Shown here: piece by piece, positions 21,101 through 31,988 of the stretch
How positions within the stretch are numbered: the stretch's first letter is position 1
Layout: every line of letters starts with the position of its first letter
Assembly: GCF_003144115.1 (NCBI RefSeq)
Contig: NW_020312007.1
Location: 520,434 to 584,433, forward strand
Reading direction: 5' to 3'
Origin: Tilletiopsis washingtonensis
Lineage: Eukaryota; Basidiomycota; Exobasidiomycetes; Entylomatales
Length of the DNA stretch: 64,000 nucleotides
Notes under the pieces: model-generated
What the model was told of the DNA's origin: nothing
Database searches by the model: none
Seen by the model: only the letters and a program-made list of their open reading frames with translations
Program-made: the position numbers and the translations under genes

Positions 21101-22702
21101 CACGCGCGCTGCGGCGAGCAAACTGGACATCGGCGGCACGCTCGCCGCGGCGCCGCCAGCTCCTCCTGTCTCGTCAGCAGCACACTTTGCAGAAAGGTCG
21201 GAAGGATCCGACTTCGTCAACCTCCAGCCACAGGGGTTGAGCCATCTCATTTGAGTGCCACAGGAGCAAGGCCTAGGTGATGCGCTTCAGAATTTGAGGG
21301 TGCCCTCGTTGCGTTCACAGAAGAGATGCCGGTGCCGGCGCAGCAGCCCTCAATTTCGCTGATAGGGCACTGCGGGGCGGCCACTCGGGGCGTGCCTAGT
21401 GCTCTCAAGAAGGGCCTGAGCACAGGCAGGATAGAGCAGCAGGCTGCGGCTGTGGGCGCCTGCTCCTCTCCAGAGAGCGCTCTTGCGTCACCGCTCTTGT
21501 GTCCGCCACGCGCGCGCACCCTCGCAACGAGATGCCGCTGGTCGCCGCGTTCAGTCGTGGGCGCTGCTGCTTCAGAGATGGAGGATGCAGCTGCGCTACG
21601 GTGCGTGCGCGCCGGCGCCCTCCGCGAGAGTGCGTCGCCTGCGCTGCGCCCGTCAGGCGTGCGTGAGAGAGAGCGCAGACAGCAGAGATCTGCAGCGGCA
21701 GGCGCGTGGGCTGCTTGATGATCGGCGCGCCGTGCCGCCGGCCTGCCGCGCTGCGGCTGCTCTGGCGCGGGAGCAGCGCTCGCATCGCCGGGACAAGCGT
21801 GCGGAGCTGGGACGTGCTGTCATGCGCCCGCGACAGCCTCCGTTGGCCTCGCAGACTGCCCGCATGCCTCAGGGGGTCTTGGGAGCGTTGCTGCGCCGTC
21901 GAGGCGTGCGCGCCGCTGCTGCGCCGCGGGCACGCCCTGCTGCCTGCGCTCCCGCGTCTGGGGCTAGCGTGCCGCGAGAAATGCACCCGGCGTCGGTGGG
22001 CGGACGATGAGCTCCTCCTGCCTTCGCCCTCTATCCTTCTGTTGGCAGCGGGACAAGCACAAGGCTCGACGGGAGCACATGCGCCCAGCACGCCGAGACG
22101 GCACTAGGCTAGGCCTGTGCGGCTGGCTGCAGTGCGTACGCTCGTGCCTCGCGCCCGTCGGCCTCGCAGCAGCAGCAGCAGCGAAGCTCGCACGGCGGGC
22201 TCGAGCGAGTGAGGAGGCTCATCTGCGCCTGCCCTGCCCTGCCGGCCACTGGCCAGGCACCTCATGACGTTGAGACAGGCCCGGCCCCTGTCGCACGCAC
22301 TCCGCTGGGGTGCACTGTATGCTCGCTCGCTTCACGCTTGATGAACGCACGCCGTGCCACAGCGGGCGCATATCGCTGCGCGGCTGGCGCTGCTCAGCCA
22401 AGCCATCTTGGCCGCCCCGCCATCACCCGACGCTGCGTCACACAGCGGTGCCTCCATCCGCACCCTGCCTCGGTTCCGCCTTTCGCCCGCGCCGCGGCTG
22501 CACTCCGCACTTGCCTCGCCCGGCAGTTGGCGCTTCCACACGCGCCTCAACGGGCTCCCTTGGCCGTGCCTGCGTGCCTGCGTGGCTGCATCGCCGGCGC
22601 TGCTGTCTCTGCGCTCGGGCCGACCTGCCTGCGCTGCGCCAAGCGTGCCATCGCCCCGGACGCACGCTCCCCGCGCGGCGTCTACGATCCGCACGCTGCA
22701 GC
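18190..22702. other. 4.5 kb divergent intergenic stretch with no supportable gene
   Basis: The longest gene-free stretch in the window, between the divergent hydrolase (-) and transporter (+) genes. Many open frames exist (for instance 19741-20727 plus and 20095-21183 minus) but all are Arg/Ala/Cys-rich with no domain, and they overlap on both strands as GC-rich noise does. I looked for splice-joined exons, tRNA boxes, long direct or inverted repeats and transposase signatures and saw none. GCA/GCG-rich runs of short imperfect repeats occur at about 20200-20520. Parts must be promoter for the two flanking genes; the rest is unexplained. Confidence 0.5.
18289..18294 (-). promoter_or_regulatory. 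Candidate TATA box of the alpha/beta-hydrolase gene
   Basis: TATATA (self-complementary) about 100 bases upstream of the hydrolase ATG at 18189, in otherwise GC-rich DNA. Spacing fits a TATA box with a 60-70 base leader. Position and rarity are the only evidence. Confidence 0.45.
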
Positions 22703-25700
22703 ATGTCGCGTCCCGGCACGGGCAGCAGCCGCAGCCATGGGCACCGCTACAGCAAGCTCCCCGACGAGGCGCAGCCGAGCGTGACGTTCGCTCCTCCATC
22801 GTCCCGACCACTGCCACACCACCGCTACCATCTGCCCTCGTCGCTGCGGCAGTACTCGAGCGCCCTGCACCCAGCCCTCACGCAGCGCGCCTCGAGCTCG
22901 GGCTCGTCGACGATGCACGCGCGCCGCTCCTCGCGTCCCCTGCCGCCGGCGCCGCACGCTGCCATGGGCGACGTGCCTGGCAGCTCGCGTCTGGGCGTCG
23001 GCGAGGCTCGCGGTGCCCGCGCTCGTGCCTTTACGCCCTCCGACGACCCCTACGGCTTCGACTCGCCCATCCCGCCGTCGAACGGCGCAGACACGCCGCT
23101 GGGTGCGCCCATCTCGCGCTACGCCACGCCCTCGTCGCGTGTCGACGTCGTCGAGGAGCTGGAGCTCGACCATGCCGAGGCAGAGCACTCGCGCCTGCAG
23201 AACACACGAGCACGCAACTCGATGGAGACGTTCGTCAGCACCGCCAGCGAGGAGTTCTACGGCATCCAGACGGCGCTCTCTGGCGTGCACTCGCGCGGCT
23301 CGGGCGGTGGCGCAGGGGTGCAGCGCAGCGTCAGTCGTGGCTCTGCCTTCTCTCGCGTGCTCGACCCGCAGGCAGAAGTGTGGGAGGCCGGAGTGCAGCG
23401 CGATCGCTACCGCCGCATGAGCCGGCAGTACAACGATGCGCTGGCCAACAAGCCGGCCTCGCTGTCGGAGAGCATGAAGCGCGCTTCTGCCCGCGTCGGC
23501 GGTGCGCCGCAGCCGCCCGTCAAGAACAAGAAGACTCGCCGCTTCTGGATGATCTTTGCCGCGCTCATGACCGTCACGGCGCTGACTGGTGAGCGACCAA
23601 CGCCGCTGCGTGCACTCGCACTGCCGCTGACTCCATGCTCTAGCGATCGACATGTCCATCATCAGCACGTCGCTGCCGACGATCGTCAAGGAGCTGCCGC
23701 CGTCCTCGATTCCAGCATCGTGGATCACGTCGGCCTTTCTGCTCACCACGACGGCCTTCCAGCCCTTCATGGGTGGTCTGGCCGACGTCATCGGCCGCCG
23801 CAATGCGCTCGTCACTGCAGTAGTGCTCTTCCTCGCCGGCTCTATCGCATGTGCACTGGCGCAGGACATGCTCACTCTCGTCGCCGGCCGCGGCCTCAAG
23901 GGCGTCGGCGGCGGCGGCATCCAGGCCATCGCCGAGATTGTGCTGAGCGACCTGACGACGCTGCGCGAGCGCGGCCTCTACGTCGGCCTCATCTCGCTCG
24001 TCTTTGCCGTCGCCACGTTCGTCGCCCCCGTGCTGGGCGGCGTATTCAGCGAGCACGACTGGCGCTGGATCTTCTGGATCAAGTGAGTATCTGCGCTGCG
24101 CGACACGAACTCCTGCATGCTGACCCACGCCGCAGCCTGCCGCTCGGAGGCATAGCGCTCGCCATGATCATCCCCGCCATGAAGCTGCACACGCCGCCAA
24201 TGCCGCTGCGCGCCAAGATTGCACGCATGGACATTCCCGCCAACCTCGTGCTGTTCGGCTCGGTGGTCGCGCTGCTGCTGGCCATCACCGAGGGCGGCAT
24301 CGAGCATCCGTGGGGCTCTCCTCGCATCGTCATTTCGCTGGCGTGCGGCGCTGCAGGCCTGCTGCTCTTCCTGCTGCTCGAGTTCATCCCGAACCGCCTC
24401 TCGCCGGACCCAGTGCTCCCACTGCGCCTCTTCACCAACATCACTGCAGCAACGTGCTTCCTCATGACGTTTCTGCACGGCGTCTGCACCTACGGCGCCA
24501 CGTACATCCTGCCCGTCTACTTCCAGTCCGTCAAGAGCGCCAACCCGCTGCGCTCCGCCATCGACATCTTCCCCTCTACGGCGCCAGGCCCGATCGCCGC
24601 CATCATCGCCGGCATCGTCATGGCCGCGACGGGCAAGTACAAGCTGCAGATTGCCTTCTGGTGGATCACCATTCTCGTCGGCGTGTGTCTCATGACGACG
24701 TGGACCGTCGACACCGAGACGTGGAAGTGGGTCGTCATCCAGCTCGTGCCGGGCTTCGGCGTCGGCGCTCTCTTCGCCCTCACGCTGCCGCCGATCCAGT
24801 CCTCGCTGCCCGTCGTCGAGCTGGCGCACGCCACGGCTACGTTTGCCTTCTGCCGCTCGCTCGGCTCCGTCTTCGGCATCGCGTTCACCACGACCGCCTT
24901 TGTCGCGCAGGTCGACCCGCGCCTGGCGGCCATTCCCGGCGCCGCAGAAGTTGGCCTGCGCGGCTCTACGGCACTCGCCTTCGCCACTGAGCTGCACTCG
25001 CTGCCCGCGGAGCTCATCCGCCCGGTGCAAGAGGCCTACATGGGCGGCCTGCGCTTCGCCTTCATCGTGCTGATCCCCTTCGCCGTGCTGGGCCTGCTCG
25101 TCTCTCTCTTCGTCAAGGAGCTGCCGCTGCCGGACTTCAACGAGTCGGCGCACGGCATCGTCGGCCAGGACAACCCGAATCTGCATCTCATGCAGGCCAG
25201 CAGCGAGAAGTCCGGCGGCAGCGAGAAGCAGGGTGTGGCACGTGCACCGAGCGCAGTTGTGGTGCAGAACGGCCTGCGTGCGCCCGTCAAGGCTCGCACG
25301 CGCAACAGCAAGGGTCCTCAAGAGGCGCAGCGCTCTCCGTCCGAGCACAAGGGAGCCTTCACGCCTGCCAGCAGCACATCGCCCACGACGGAGGTCGGCG
25401 ACGAGTACGAGGCACCGAAGCATCAGCAGCAGCGCCGCATGTCGACGACCGACGAGTACTACCGCATGCAAGCTGCTTTGCGCAATGCCGCACAGCCTCC
25501 GTCGTCGACGCCCGGACAGCAGCATCGCTACGTCCGTCGTCGTTCGAGCCGTACCAGTCTCTACGACAATCCCAGTCAGGCTGCCTCGGTCACCTCGCTG
25601 CATGACCCCGACAACCTCAATGTCGCAGCCACCAGCATTCGTGTCGAGCCTCCGCGTCGCGCCCAGCCGGCGAGCTTCGGGTTCGGCGACTACGACTTCG

Positions 25701-25750
25701 AGTCGACCGACACCGACATCTACGACTACTACGCCGGCGAGTCGAAGTGA
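22703..25750 (+). CDS. Major facilitator superfamily transporter, DHA2-like (14 TM), with long tails
   Basis: Predicted plasma- or vacuolar-membrane exporter of the drug:H+ antiporter-2 type. Exons 22703-23588, 23644-24082 and 24136-25750 give 979 residues, well above the usual 500-600. The membrane core begins near residue 285 with FWMIFAALMTVTALTAIDMS and continues IISTSLPTIVKELPPSS; the loop 2-3 signature is GGLADVIGRRNALVTAVVLF; TM4-5 region holds GRGLKGVGGGGIQAIAEIVL and the motif-C-like FVAPVLGGVFSEHDWRWIFW. Later helices run to FVKELPLPDF. About 290 residues of Ser/Pro/Arg-rich N-terminal tail and about 210 residues of C-terminal tail are hydrophilic and probably cytosolic. Both tails contain a similar short motif (EEFYGIQTAL and DEYYRMQAAL). 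ATG 22703 has a good context, but the frame is open upstream to 22310. Confidence 0.88.
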   Translation: MSRPGTGSSRSHGHRYSKLPDEAQPSVTFAPPSSRPLPHHRYHLPSSLRQYSSALHPALTQRASSSGSSTMHARRSSRPLPPAPHAAMGDVPGSSRLGVGEARGARARAFTPSDDPYGFDSPIPPSNGADTPLGAPISRYATPSSRVDVVEELELDHAEAEHSRLQNTRARNSMETFVSTASEEFYGIQTALSGVHSRGSGGGAGVQRSVSRGSAFSRVLDPQAEVWEAGVQRDRYRRMSRQYNDALANKPASLSESMKRASARVGGAPQPPVKNKKTRRFWMIFAALMTVTALTGERPTPLRALALPLTPCSSDRHVHHQHVAADDRQGAAAVLDSSIVDHVGLSAHHDGLPALHGWSGRRHRPPQCARHCSSALPRRLYRMCTGAGHAHSRRRPRPQGRRRRRHPGHRRDCAERPDDAARARPLRRPHLARLCRRHVRRPRAGRRIQRARLALDLLDQVSICAARHELLHADPRRSLPLGGIALAMIIPAMKLHTPPMPLRAKIARMDIPANLVLFGSVVALLLAITEGGIEHPWGSPRIVISLACGAAGLLLFLLLEFIPNRLSPDPVLPLRLFTNITAATCFLMTFLHGVCTYGATYILPVYFQSVKSANPLRSAIDIFPSTAPGPIAAIIAGIVMAATGKYKLQIAFWWITILVGVCLMTTWTVDTETWKWVVIQLVPGFGVGALFALTLPPIQSSLPVVELAHATATFAFCRSLGSVFGIAFTTTAFVAQVDPRLAAIPGAAEVGLRGSTALAFATELHSLPAELIRPVQEAYMGGLRFAFIVLIPFAVLGLLVSLFVKELPLPDFNESAHGIVGQDNPNLHLMQASSEKSGGSEKQGVARAPSAVVVQNGLRAPVKARTRNSKGPQEAQRSPSEHKGAFTPASSTSPTTEVGDEYEAPKHQQQRRMSTTDEYYRMQAALRNAAQPPSSTPGQQHRYVRRRSSRTSLYDNPSQAASVTSLHDPDNLNVAATSIRVEPPRRAQPASFGFGDYDFESTDTDIYDYYAGESK

Positions 25751-26193
25751 GCCTCTCTCGCTTCCCTCGGCCGGCCATGGGCTTCGCCAATCGATGGCAC
25801 GTCACCGTCTCTTCTGCTCTGCAACACGCTCCGTACCACACTCATTCCCCAGCCCTCGCGCGCGCGAGTCGCAGCGCCAGTCCTGTCCCAGCCGCTCTTG
25901 ATGCCTCGTCACACACACTCACACATCCAGTGCCTCTCGTGCGCCTGTACCATCACTCTTGTCAATCACATCCAGCTGCCCAGCGCTGCAACTCCACCTG
26001 CATGCCCGAGAGATGCATGATGATGCGAGTGAGAGCGCGCGCCGCGGCGGCGAGCGCAAGGACGAGACGAGGCAGTCAAGTCTTGCACGAGTCCCCGTCG
26101 CTGAAGCTGATTGCGCATCGATTCCGCGAGGCCCTGCATGCCTCGAGAATGAGACCTTTCTCGCTCGCTCCTGTCACAAGTGAGCGACGAGCA
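25751..26193. other. Convergent 3' intergenic region
   Basis: 443 bases between the transporter stop and the hydrolase stop. It begins with C/T-rich sequence and is less GC-biased than the genes. No gene seen. Confidence 0.5.
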
Positions 26194-27612
26194 TCACTCG
26201 TACGCGATGCCAAACTGCCCAGCGACCCAGCGCCACATGTCCTCCATGCGCTCTTCCTCATCGAACACTGCGCGGAGAGCTCGTCAGCATCGTAAGCGCG
26301 CCACGAGCTCCAGCCTGGCGCGAGGCAAGATAGGCAGGCTTACAGTCAAAGAGACTGCGTGCGCCGAGTTGCGTCAGCGACAGGCACAATGCGACGAGCA
26401 GCTGGTAGACTCACTGATCCAGCCCTGCTCGCTCTTCATAGACCACCTCCCTCTCCCTCTGCTTGAGCGCCTCGACCAACTCCGTAGCTTGATCCACATG
26501 TACCGCCGCGTCTTTCGTGCCGTGCACCACGTAGATGGGCGGTATGGCGCTCGCTTCAGCGGGGCTGAAAGAAGTGATGCGCGAGGGGAGACGCGTGCCG
26601 AGTACGTCGTCGGAGGAGGGAGTGGGAGTGGGAGAGGAGAAGAGGAGAGAGGGGAAGAGAGCATTCTGCTGAGCTGTTGACGAGAGGAACGATCAGCTCA
26701 TAGCCAAGGTGGCATCTAGATGATGAGCTCGAGCGACGACTCACCCCACATGTACAGCTTGTTCCTGTCGTTGCTCGGGCCTCCTTCGGTGCTGCTCATC
26801 ACCTCGCTAGTCTCCTCCAAATAGCTCTCCAACTTCTGGCTCCACTCTTCCTCTGGCGTCAAGCGCCCCATGAATGGCGTTTGTTCCTCCATGAAGAACG
26901 GCGCGCCCATGTCCGTGATCGGATAGATGCCCGCCACTGCTCTAGCCTGCACGATGGGTGAAGGCAGATCGGGAAGCGAGAGAGGAAGGGAGAGGAGGAG
27001 GGCGAGGAAACCGCCGACGGAAGAGCCGCAGAGAAGTGGCCTGGGAGAAGGTGGAGGAAGATAAGAGGCGCTTTGCGAGAGGAACGTCGAGAGGTGGGAA
27101 GAGATCCACTGCGAGGCCGCGAGGCAGTCTGGCAGGACGCCGGAGAGGAGCTTGACCTGAGGACACAGCTGAGGCAAGAGAGAGACACGCATCAGCCTTT
27201 GCCCCTTTCCTTGTCTCTCCTGCCTTGCCTTGTGCTCAAGACTTTGCCCGGCGTCACTCACTCTGTAGTCTGGCTGCACGTTGCCAACCACGATCGAGAG
27301 AGCTCAACGGTCAGTCCCTTTGCTCGCAGCACTATTCCGTGTCTGCTGTGACGCTTCGCGCAGCGCACTCACAGCAACGACGACGACACCCAGCTTGTCG
27401 ACGGCGTCTCTCATATGCTGCGCCATGCCCGTGCGCGTGCCCTGCACGCAGCCGCCGCCGTGGAACCAGAGGACGACGGGCGTCTCCTTTCTCCCGTGGA
27501 AGCGCTGAGACGCAGAGGCCGTCGGGACGTGGATGTCGAGAGGCAATGAGGAGCGAGGACGCCCATGCGAGTTGGAGACGGAGGCGTAGTGCACTGTGTG
27601 GATGTGCGGCAT
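26194..27612 (-). CDS. HSL-type (alpha/beta-hydrolase fold-3) esterase/lipase with micro-exons
   Basis: Carboxylic-ester hydrolase of the hormone-sensitive-lipase type. Exons 27612-27373, 27273-27262 (12 nt), 27168-26745, 26673-26415, 26354-26344 (11 nt) and 26267-26194 sum to exactly 340 codons, 339 residues. Oxyanion motif HGGG is at residues 51-54 (VVLWFHGGGCVQGTR). The 12-nt exon supplies PDYR, completing VVVVAPDYRLCPQ, typical of the family. Nucleophile elbow is GSSVGG (Ser about 134). The acid is in YVVHGTKDAAVHVDQ, and the 11-nt exon supplies the catalytic His in GLDHLFD. The end is DEEERMEDMWRWVAGQFG. Without the two micro-exons the frame breaks and two family motifs are lost, which is the main argument for them. 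No signal peptide is apparent. Starts 254 bases from the divergent 5-phosphatase gene. Confidence 0.85.
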
Positions 27613-27866
27613 TGCGAGAGGGATGTGATGAGGGATGAGGTGGTGGAGAAGAGGGAGGAAGCGAGGCGACAAGTGCGCACGGCCCACACGAATGCGGGGT
27701 GGAGGTGCAGCTGACGTAAGCCGTTCCAACACCCAGACCCGGCACCGCTTCGAGGGGTGCTTGGCTTGGCGCCTCGCCTGGCCTCTCCTCTCACCACTAC
27801 CACCTGCACCACCGTCTCGGACACCGCCTCACTCGGCAGCGACAGCAGCAGCGAGTAGAGCGCACG
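27613..27866. promoter_or_regulatory. Short bidirectional promoter region
   Basis: Only 254 bases separate the divergent start codons of the HSL-type hydrolase and the inositol 5-phosphatase. The right half is C/T-rich on the plus strand, like a leader. No TATA box is visible. Confidence 0.45.
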
Positions 27867-30800
27867 ATGGTCCCGCCGCGCGACCCCTCGCCCTCGGCGT
27901 CCGGCAGCTCTCCACCCGCAGGCGTCTCCTCCCTGCGCGCCCGCTTCGAAGCACTCGGCAGCGCTGCGCCTCGCTCGAGTGCCTTCCCATCGGCCACGCA
28001 TGCCTCGCATGCATCTAGCTCGCAGCATGCAGCGCGCGTCTCGAGCTCGAGCTCGGCCACAGCGCATGCCTCGGCAGGCACGGGCGGCTCGCATGCGCCC
28101 ATGCTCTCGCCGAGCCTCTCGATCAGCAGCGCATCCTCACGCAGCGCGCCGAGGGGTCCGAGAGCGCCTTCGCCGCTGCTCTCGCCTGCTGCTCCATTTT
28201 CTGCTTCTCCTGCATCGTCTGCGGCGCCAGTGGCAAGACAAGCGCCGGGACAGGCGGCGGACCAGGCACGGAGATCGCCGCTCCCTTCGCCTTCGTACCT
28301 CTCCTCGCATTCCCAGTCGCAAGGGCAGAGCTACGCGAGCTCGAGCCGCGAGCCTTCGCCTGCGCTCTCGTCAGCTAGAACTTCTTCGCCGCACTCGACG
28401 CAACGAGCACCAGCTCCTTCACCGGCGGCGGCAGCGGCGCCGGCGTCGCGAGATTGGCGCACCGCACCAGCGCCAGCAGCCTCCTCGTCTCCATCAGTCT
28501 CAGCCGCTTCAGCCCCGGCTTCCTCAGCCTTAGCAGCGGTACCACCGCCACCGCCTACTCGCCCCTCGATGCCAGCACGCACAGCGCCGCAAGAAGTGTC
28601 AGCCGCGACGCTCGCCGGCGTACGTGCTGCGCTCGCCTGGGCTGACTCTGGCGGCAGCGGGGGCGCAAACGGAACCTCAGGGGTCGAGAGCGGGAGCAGA
28701 GCCGCGGTGGGAGGAGCAGGGGCAGTGGCCATCCCGGCGAGTAGCGCACCCATGACGGCAGAGCAGAGGATACTGGCGGCTGCTGCGGCGCCTGCGGTGC
28801 CGGCACGACCACGGCTGGAAGTGGAGGGGATGGCTGCTTCGGCGAGTTCCGCGCCCTCAGCTCTGGAGGCTGCGCCTGCTGCTTCTATCTATCGAGCACT
28901 TCCGCCGCCTCCTTCGCATCCAAGCAGTGCGACTGCTTCCAGCAGCAAGTCATCCTCGCACTCGCACTCGCTGTTGCATCCGCATCTTCCCTCCGGCGTC
29001 AGTCACCTCCTCCCGCCGTCGCTGCGTCCGTCAGGTGGCGCAACACTCTCTCGTTCCGCGCCTCCGACAGCGGCTGCATCACCGAGCCGGAGCGCTTCGT
29101 CTTCAGCCTCATCCGATGAGGAAGAAGACGAGGAAGAGGACCTCCCGCCAGCTCCGCACAGCGCGGATGCATCGCCGTCTTCTCTGCCCATGGATCTGCC
29201 CCCTCTCCCACCACCTCCCTCCTCTCGCGCTCGACTGGCCGCACATCTTTCCCTCTCTTCGCCCGCACGGCATACAGGCGCCGCCTCCGTCTTTGCCTCT
29301 TCCCTGCCCGACGCTTCACATTCCAATCGACGCGCTCCTGAGATCAAGAGCAGCAGCACGCGCATCAAGCATCTCTCCCTCTCAGCACAGCGCGGCACAA
29401 CGTTGCTCGTCGCGCAGCACGGGCACGCGGGCGTTCGCCTCCTTCGCGCAGGTGTGCCCGAGGGCAGAATGACGCTGTGCGAGCCCGGAGTCGCATGTGC
29501 GCTGCTGTTGATGCAGAACGAAGCGTGGGTGGCGCTCAAGGATGGCACGCTTGCGGCGCTCGGCTTGAAGGAGGAGACGATGTTGAGAAGAGTTGGACTG
29601 CACGGAGAGGCGGTGCGCAAGATGTGGAGCACGAATAAGGGAGTGGTGGTGATTGACGAAGGCGGCAAGGTGAGTGCGCAGATTTTGGCCACGTGCAGCA
29701 GAGCTGATGCGACTGCGAGTAGATCAGCGTCTGGCCCTCGTCCGGCGCAGAGCCAACGCTAGACGTGCCGCGCATCACGCAGCGTGTGCCCTTGGATCGC
29801 CTCAGTCTGCCCTTGTTGATCGGGCATCAACTCTGGATCTGCAGCGCCGACGCAGGTCGTACGATTGGCGCTGCGGCGCTGGGCGGCAAGAGCGCAGGCG
29901 TGCGCATCCGCATGTACAACCCGCTCGAGGAGAATATGCCGTTCAACGCCACTTCGAGACCGTGCTTCCTGCCCACCGAGATGGCTGCGGGCGTAGGTGC
30001 CGTGGTCGGTGGCACGACAGTGGTGGGCAAAGACGAGGCGTGGCTTGCACACGAGAGCGGCCATGTGAGCTGAGCGTCGAGCGCCTCTCTCTGCAGCAGT
30101 GCTGATGCGGCTTCGCAGATCTCCATCTGGTCACGAACGACGCATACCTGCCTGGCCGTGCAGCGAGTCCTCTCCCATTCCATCTGCGCCATCCTAGGCG
30201 TCCACAAGACGCTCTGGCTCGGATCTCGCGACGGCTCCATCCACGTGCTAGACGTGTATGCTCCCTCTCCCTTCCGCGTGCTCAAGCGCTGGAACAGCGG
30301 CGAGCCCGTGCTTCACCTCAACATCGATGCCTCGCGTCTGGCGCAGAACGAGCTCGTCGTGCTTGCGTCTGGACCGGAAGGCATACGCGCATACGATGGC
30401 CTCCTGCACGTCGATTGGATCGAGAGGAACCTTTGCAAGCCGAGCATGCAAGCGAGATACTCGACGCAGCGCGAATTGCAGGTGTTTGCCGTCACCTACA
30501 ACGTGGATGCTGCAGCGCCGAGCGCCTTTGAGACGCCAAGTAGCGTGGGCTGGCTACACGACATGCTCGTCGCGGCAGGCAAGCCAGACGTCATCGTGTT
30601 CGGTGAGTCTCGGCTCTCATACGACTCCAGGCATGCCGCCGCTCACCTCTGCTGCCAGGCTTCCAAGAGCTGATCGACCTCAGTGATCACCGCCTCGGCG
30701 CCAAGTCGTTGCTGCTCGGCAAGCGAGCAAAGACGGCTCCGGATCTGGCAGCGCGCATCTCCAGCCAATACGCAGCCTGGGCGGCGCGCACGACTGCCGC

Positions 30801-31988
30801 TGTGCGAGCTGCGTTTGCAGAGCACTACGAGGTGCTGCCTGGTAGTCCGATCTTCCTTGTCGGGCTGTGGCAGATGGTCTTTGTGAGAGGCGAGGAGGTG
30901 GGCAAGGTCAGACACGCTGCTGGTGAGTGGAGCGCCCGAGAGAGCACAGGGGTCACACGACGCTGATGCCCTGACAGCTGCCACGGTCAAGACGGGCTTC
31001 AAGGGACGCACAGGCAACAAGGGCGCCACGATTACGCGCTTCTCCATCGACGACACGAGCTTTGCCTTTGGTGAGTCTGGGGAGAGTGCGGCGTCGCTGA
31101 GCTGCTGTGCTGACTGCTCTCTAGCCAATTGCCATCTCGCGGCCGGACAGTCCAAGGTCAAGCAGCGCGTGGCGGATGTCGCAGACGTGCGTGTGGCTGG
31201 AGTCCTGCCTGCTGCTCTGTCACTCATCCCTCTGTCACCAGATCATGGAGGCGACGCCATTCGACGGAGCCCTCTCCGACGTCGATGTCTTCGTCAACGG
31301 TGGCGATGGGGCCATGCTCTTGGACCATTCTGTGTGTTTGCTCGCACTGTCGCGCCTCACCTTTCCTGACCCCCTGCCCCAGGTCGTCTTGTTCAGTGGA
31401 GATCTGAACTACCGCATCTCGGACTCGCGCTCCAGCGTCATCTCTCACGTCGACTCCGGCCGTCTAGACGCGCTCTTGACAAAGGATCAACTCCTCCGCG
31501 AGCTGCGCGCCAACCCGGCCTTCCGACTTCGCGGCTTCCGAGAAGCACACATCGGCTTTGCCCCGACGTACAAGTATGATCGCGGCACCTCGGACTGGGA
31601 CTCTTCGACGAAAGCGAGGGCGCCCGCTTGGTGCGATCGGATACTTTGGTATGAGAGGGAAAAGGAGGATGTGAGATGCGTCGAGTATCGACGGTATGAG
31701 CCGGATGTCAGCGATCATCGCCCGGTGTGAGTCACTTTCCTTTTCTCTCTTGTCCTTGCAGCGCTGACTCGTCTGGCGCGCAGATCGGCACGCTTCATCA
31801 CGCACGTACGCAAGGTCGAGCCGTCACGACGCCGCGTAGTCAAGGCGGATCTGGAGACGCAGTGGGAGACGTTGAGCCAGCAACGAGCTAGCGAGACGGC
31901 GGTGAGTGCGACAAGCCAGATAAGGACGAATGCGTCGACGGCTGACGCTGTGCGACGTGAGCAGGAGCACTACTTGCATCACTTCTAG
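27867..31988 (+). CDS. Inositol polyphosphate 5-phosphatase with N-terminal WD-like propeller
   Basis: Removes the 5-phosphate from inositol lipids or inositol phosphates. Exons 27867-29669, 29723-30064, 30119-30602, 30659-30922, 30978-31070, 31125-31186, 31242-31331, 31383-31726, 31784-31901 and 31965-31988 give 1207 residues. The first about 480 residues are Ser/Ala/Pro-rich and probably disordered. A WD40-like region follows, with repeats such as LLVAQHGHAGVRLL, VVVIDEGGKISVWPSS, GHISIWSRTTHTCLAVQ and TLWLGSRDGSIHVLDV. The IPPc catalytic domain runs from ELQVFAVTYNVDAA (about 835) through TGNKGATITRFS, FANCHLAAGQSK, SGDLNYRI, PAWCDRILW and SDHRPV; all catalytic motifs are intact. The organisation recalls WD-containing 5-phosphatases of plants and fungi. 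A 51-nt intron (31332-31382) ahead of the GDLNYRI motif has no in-frame stop. Confidence 0.9.
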
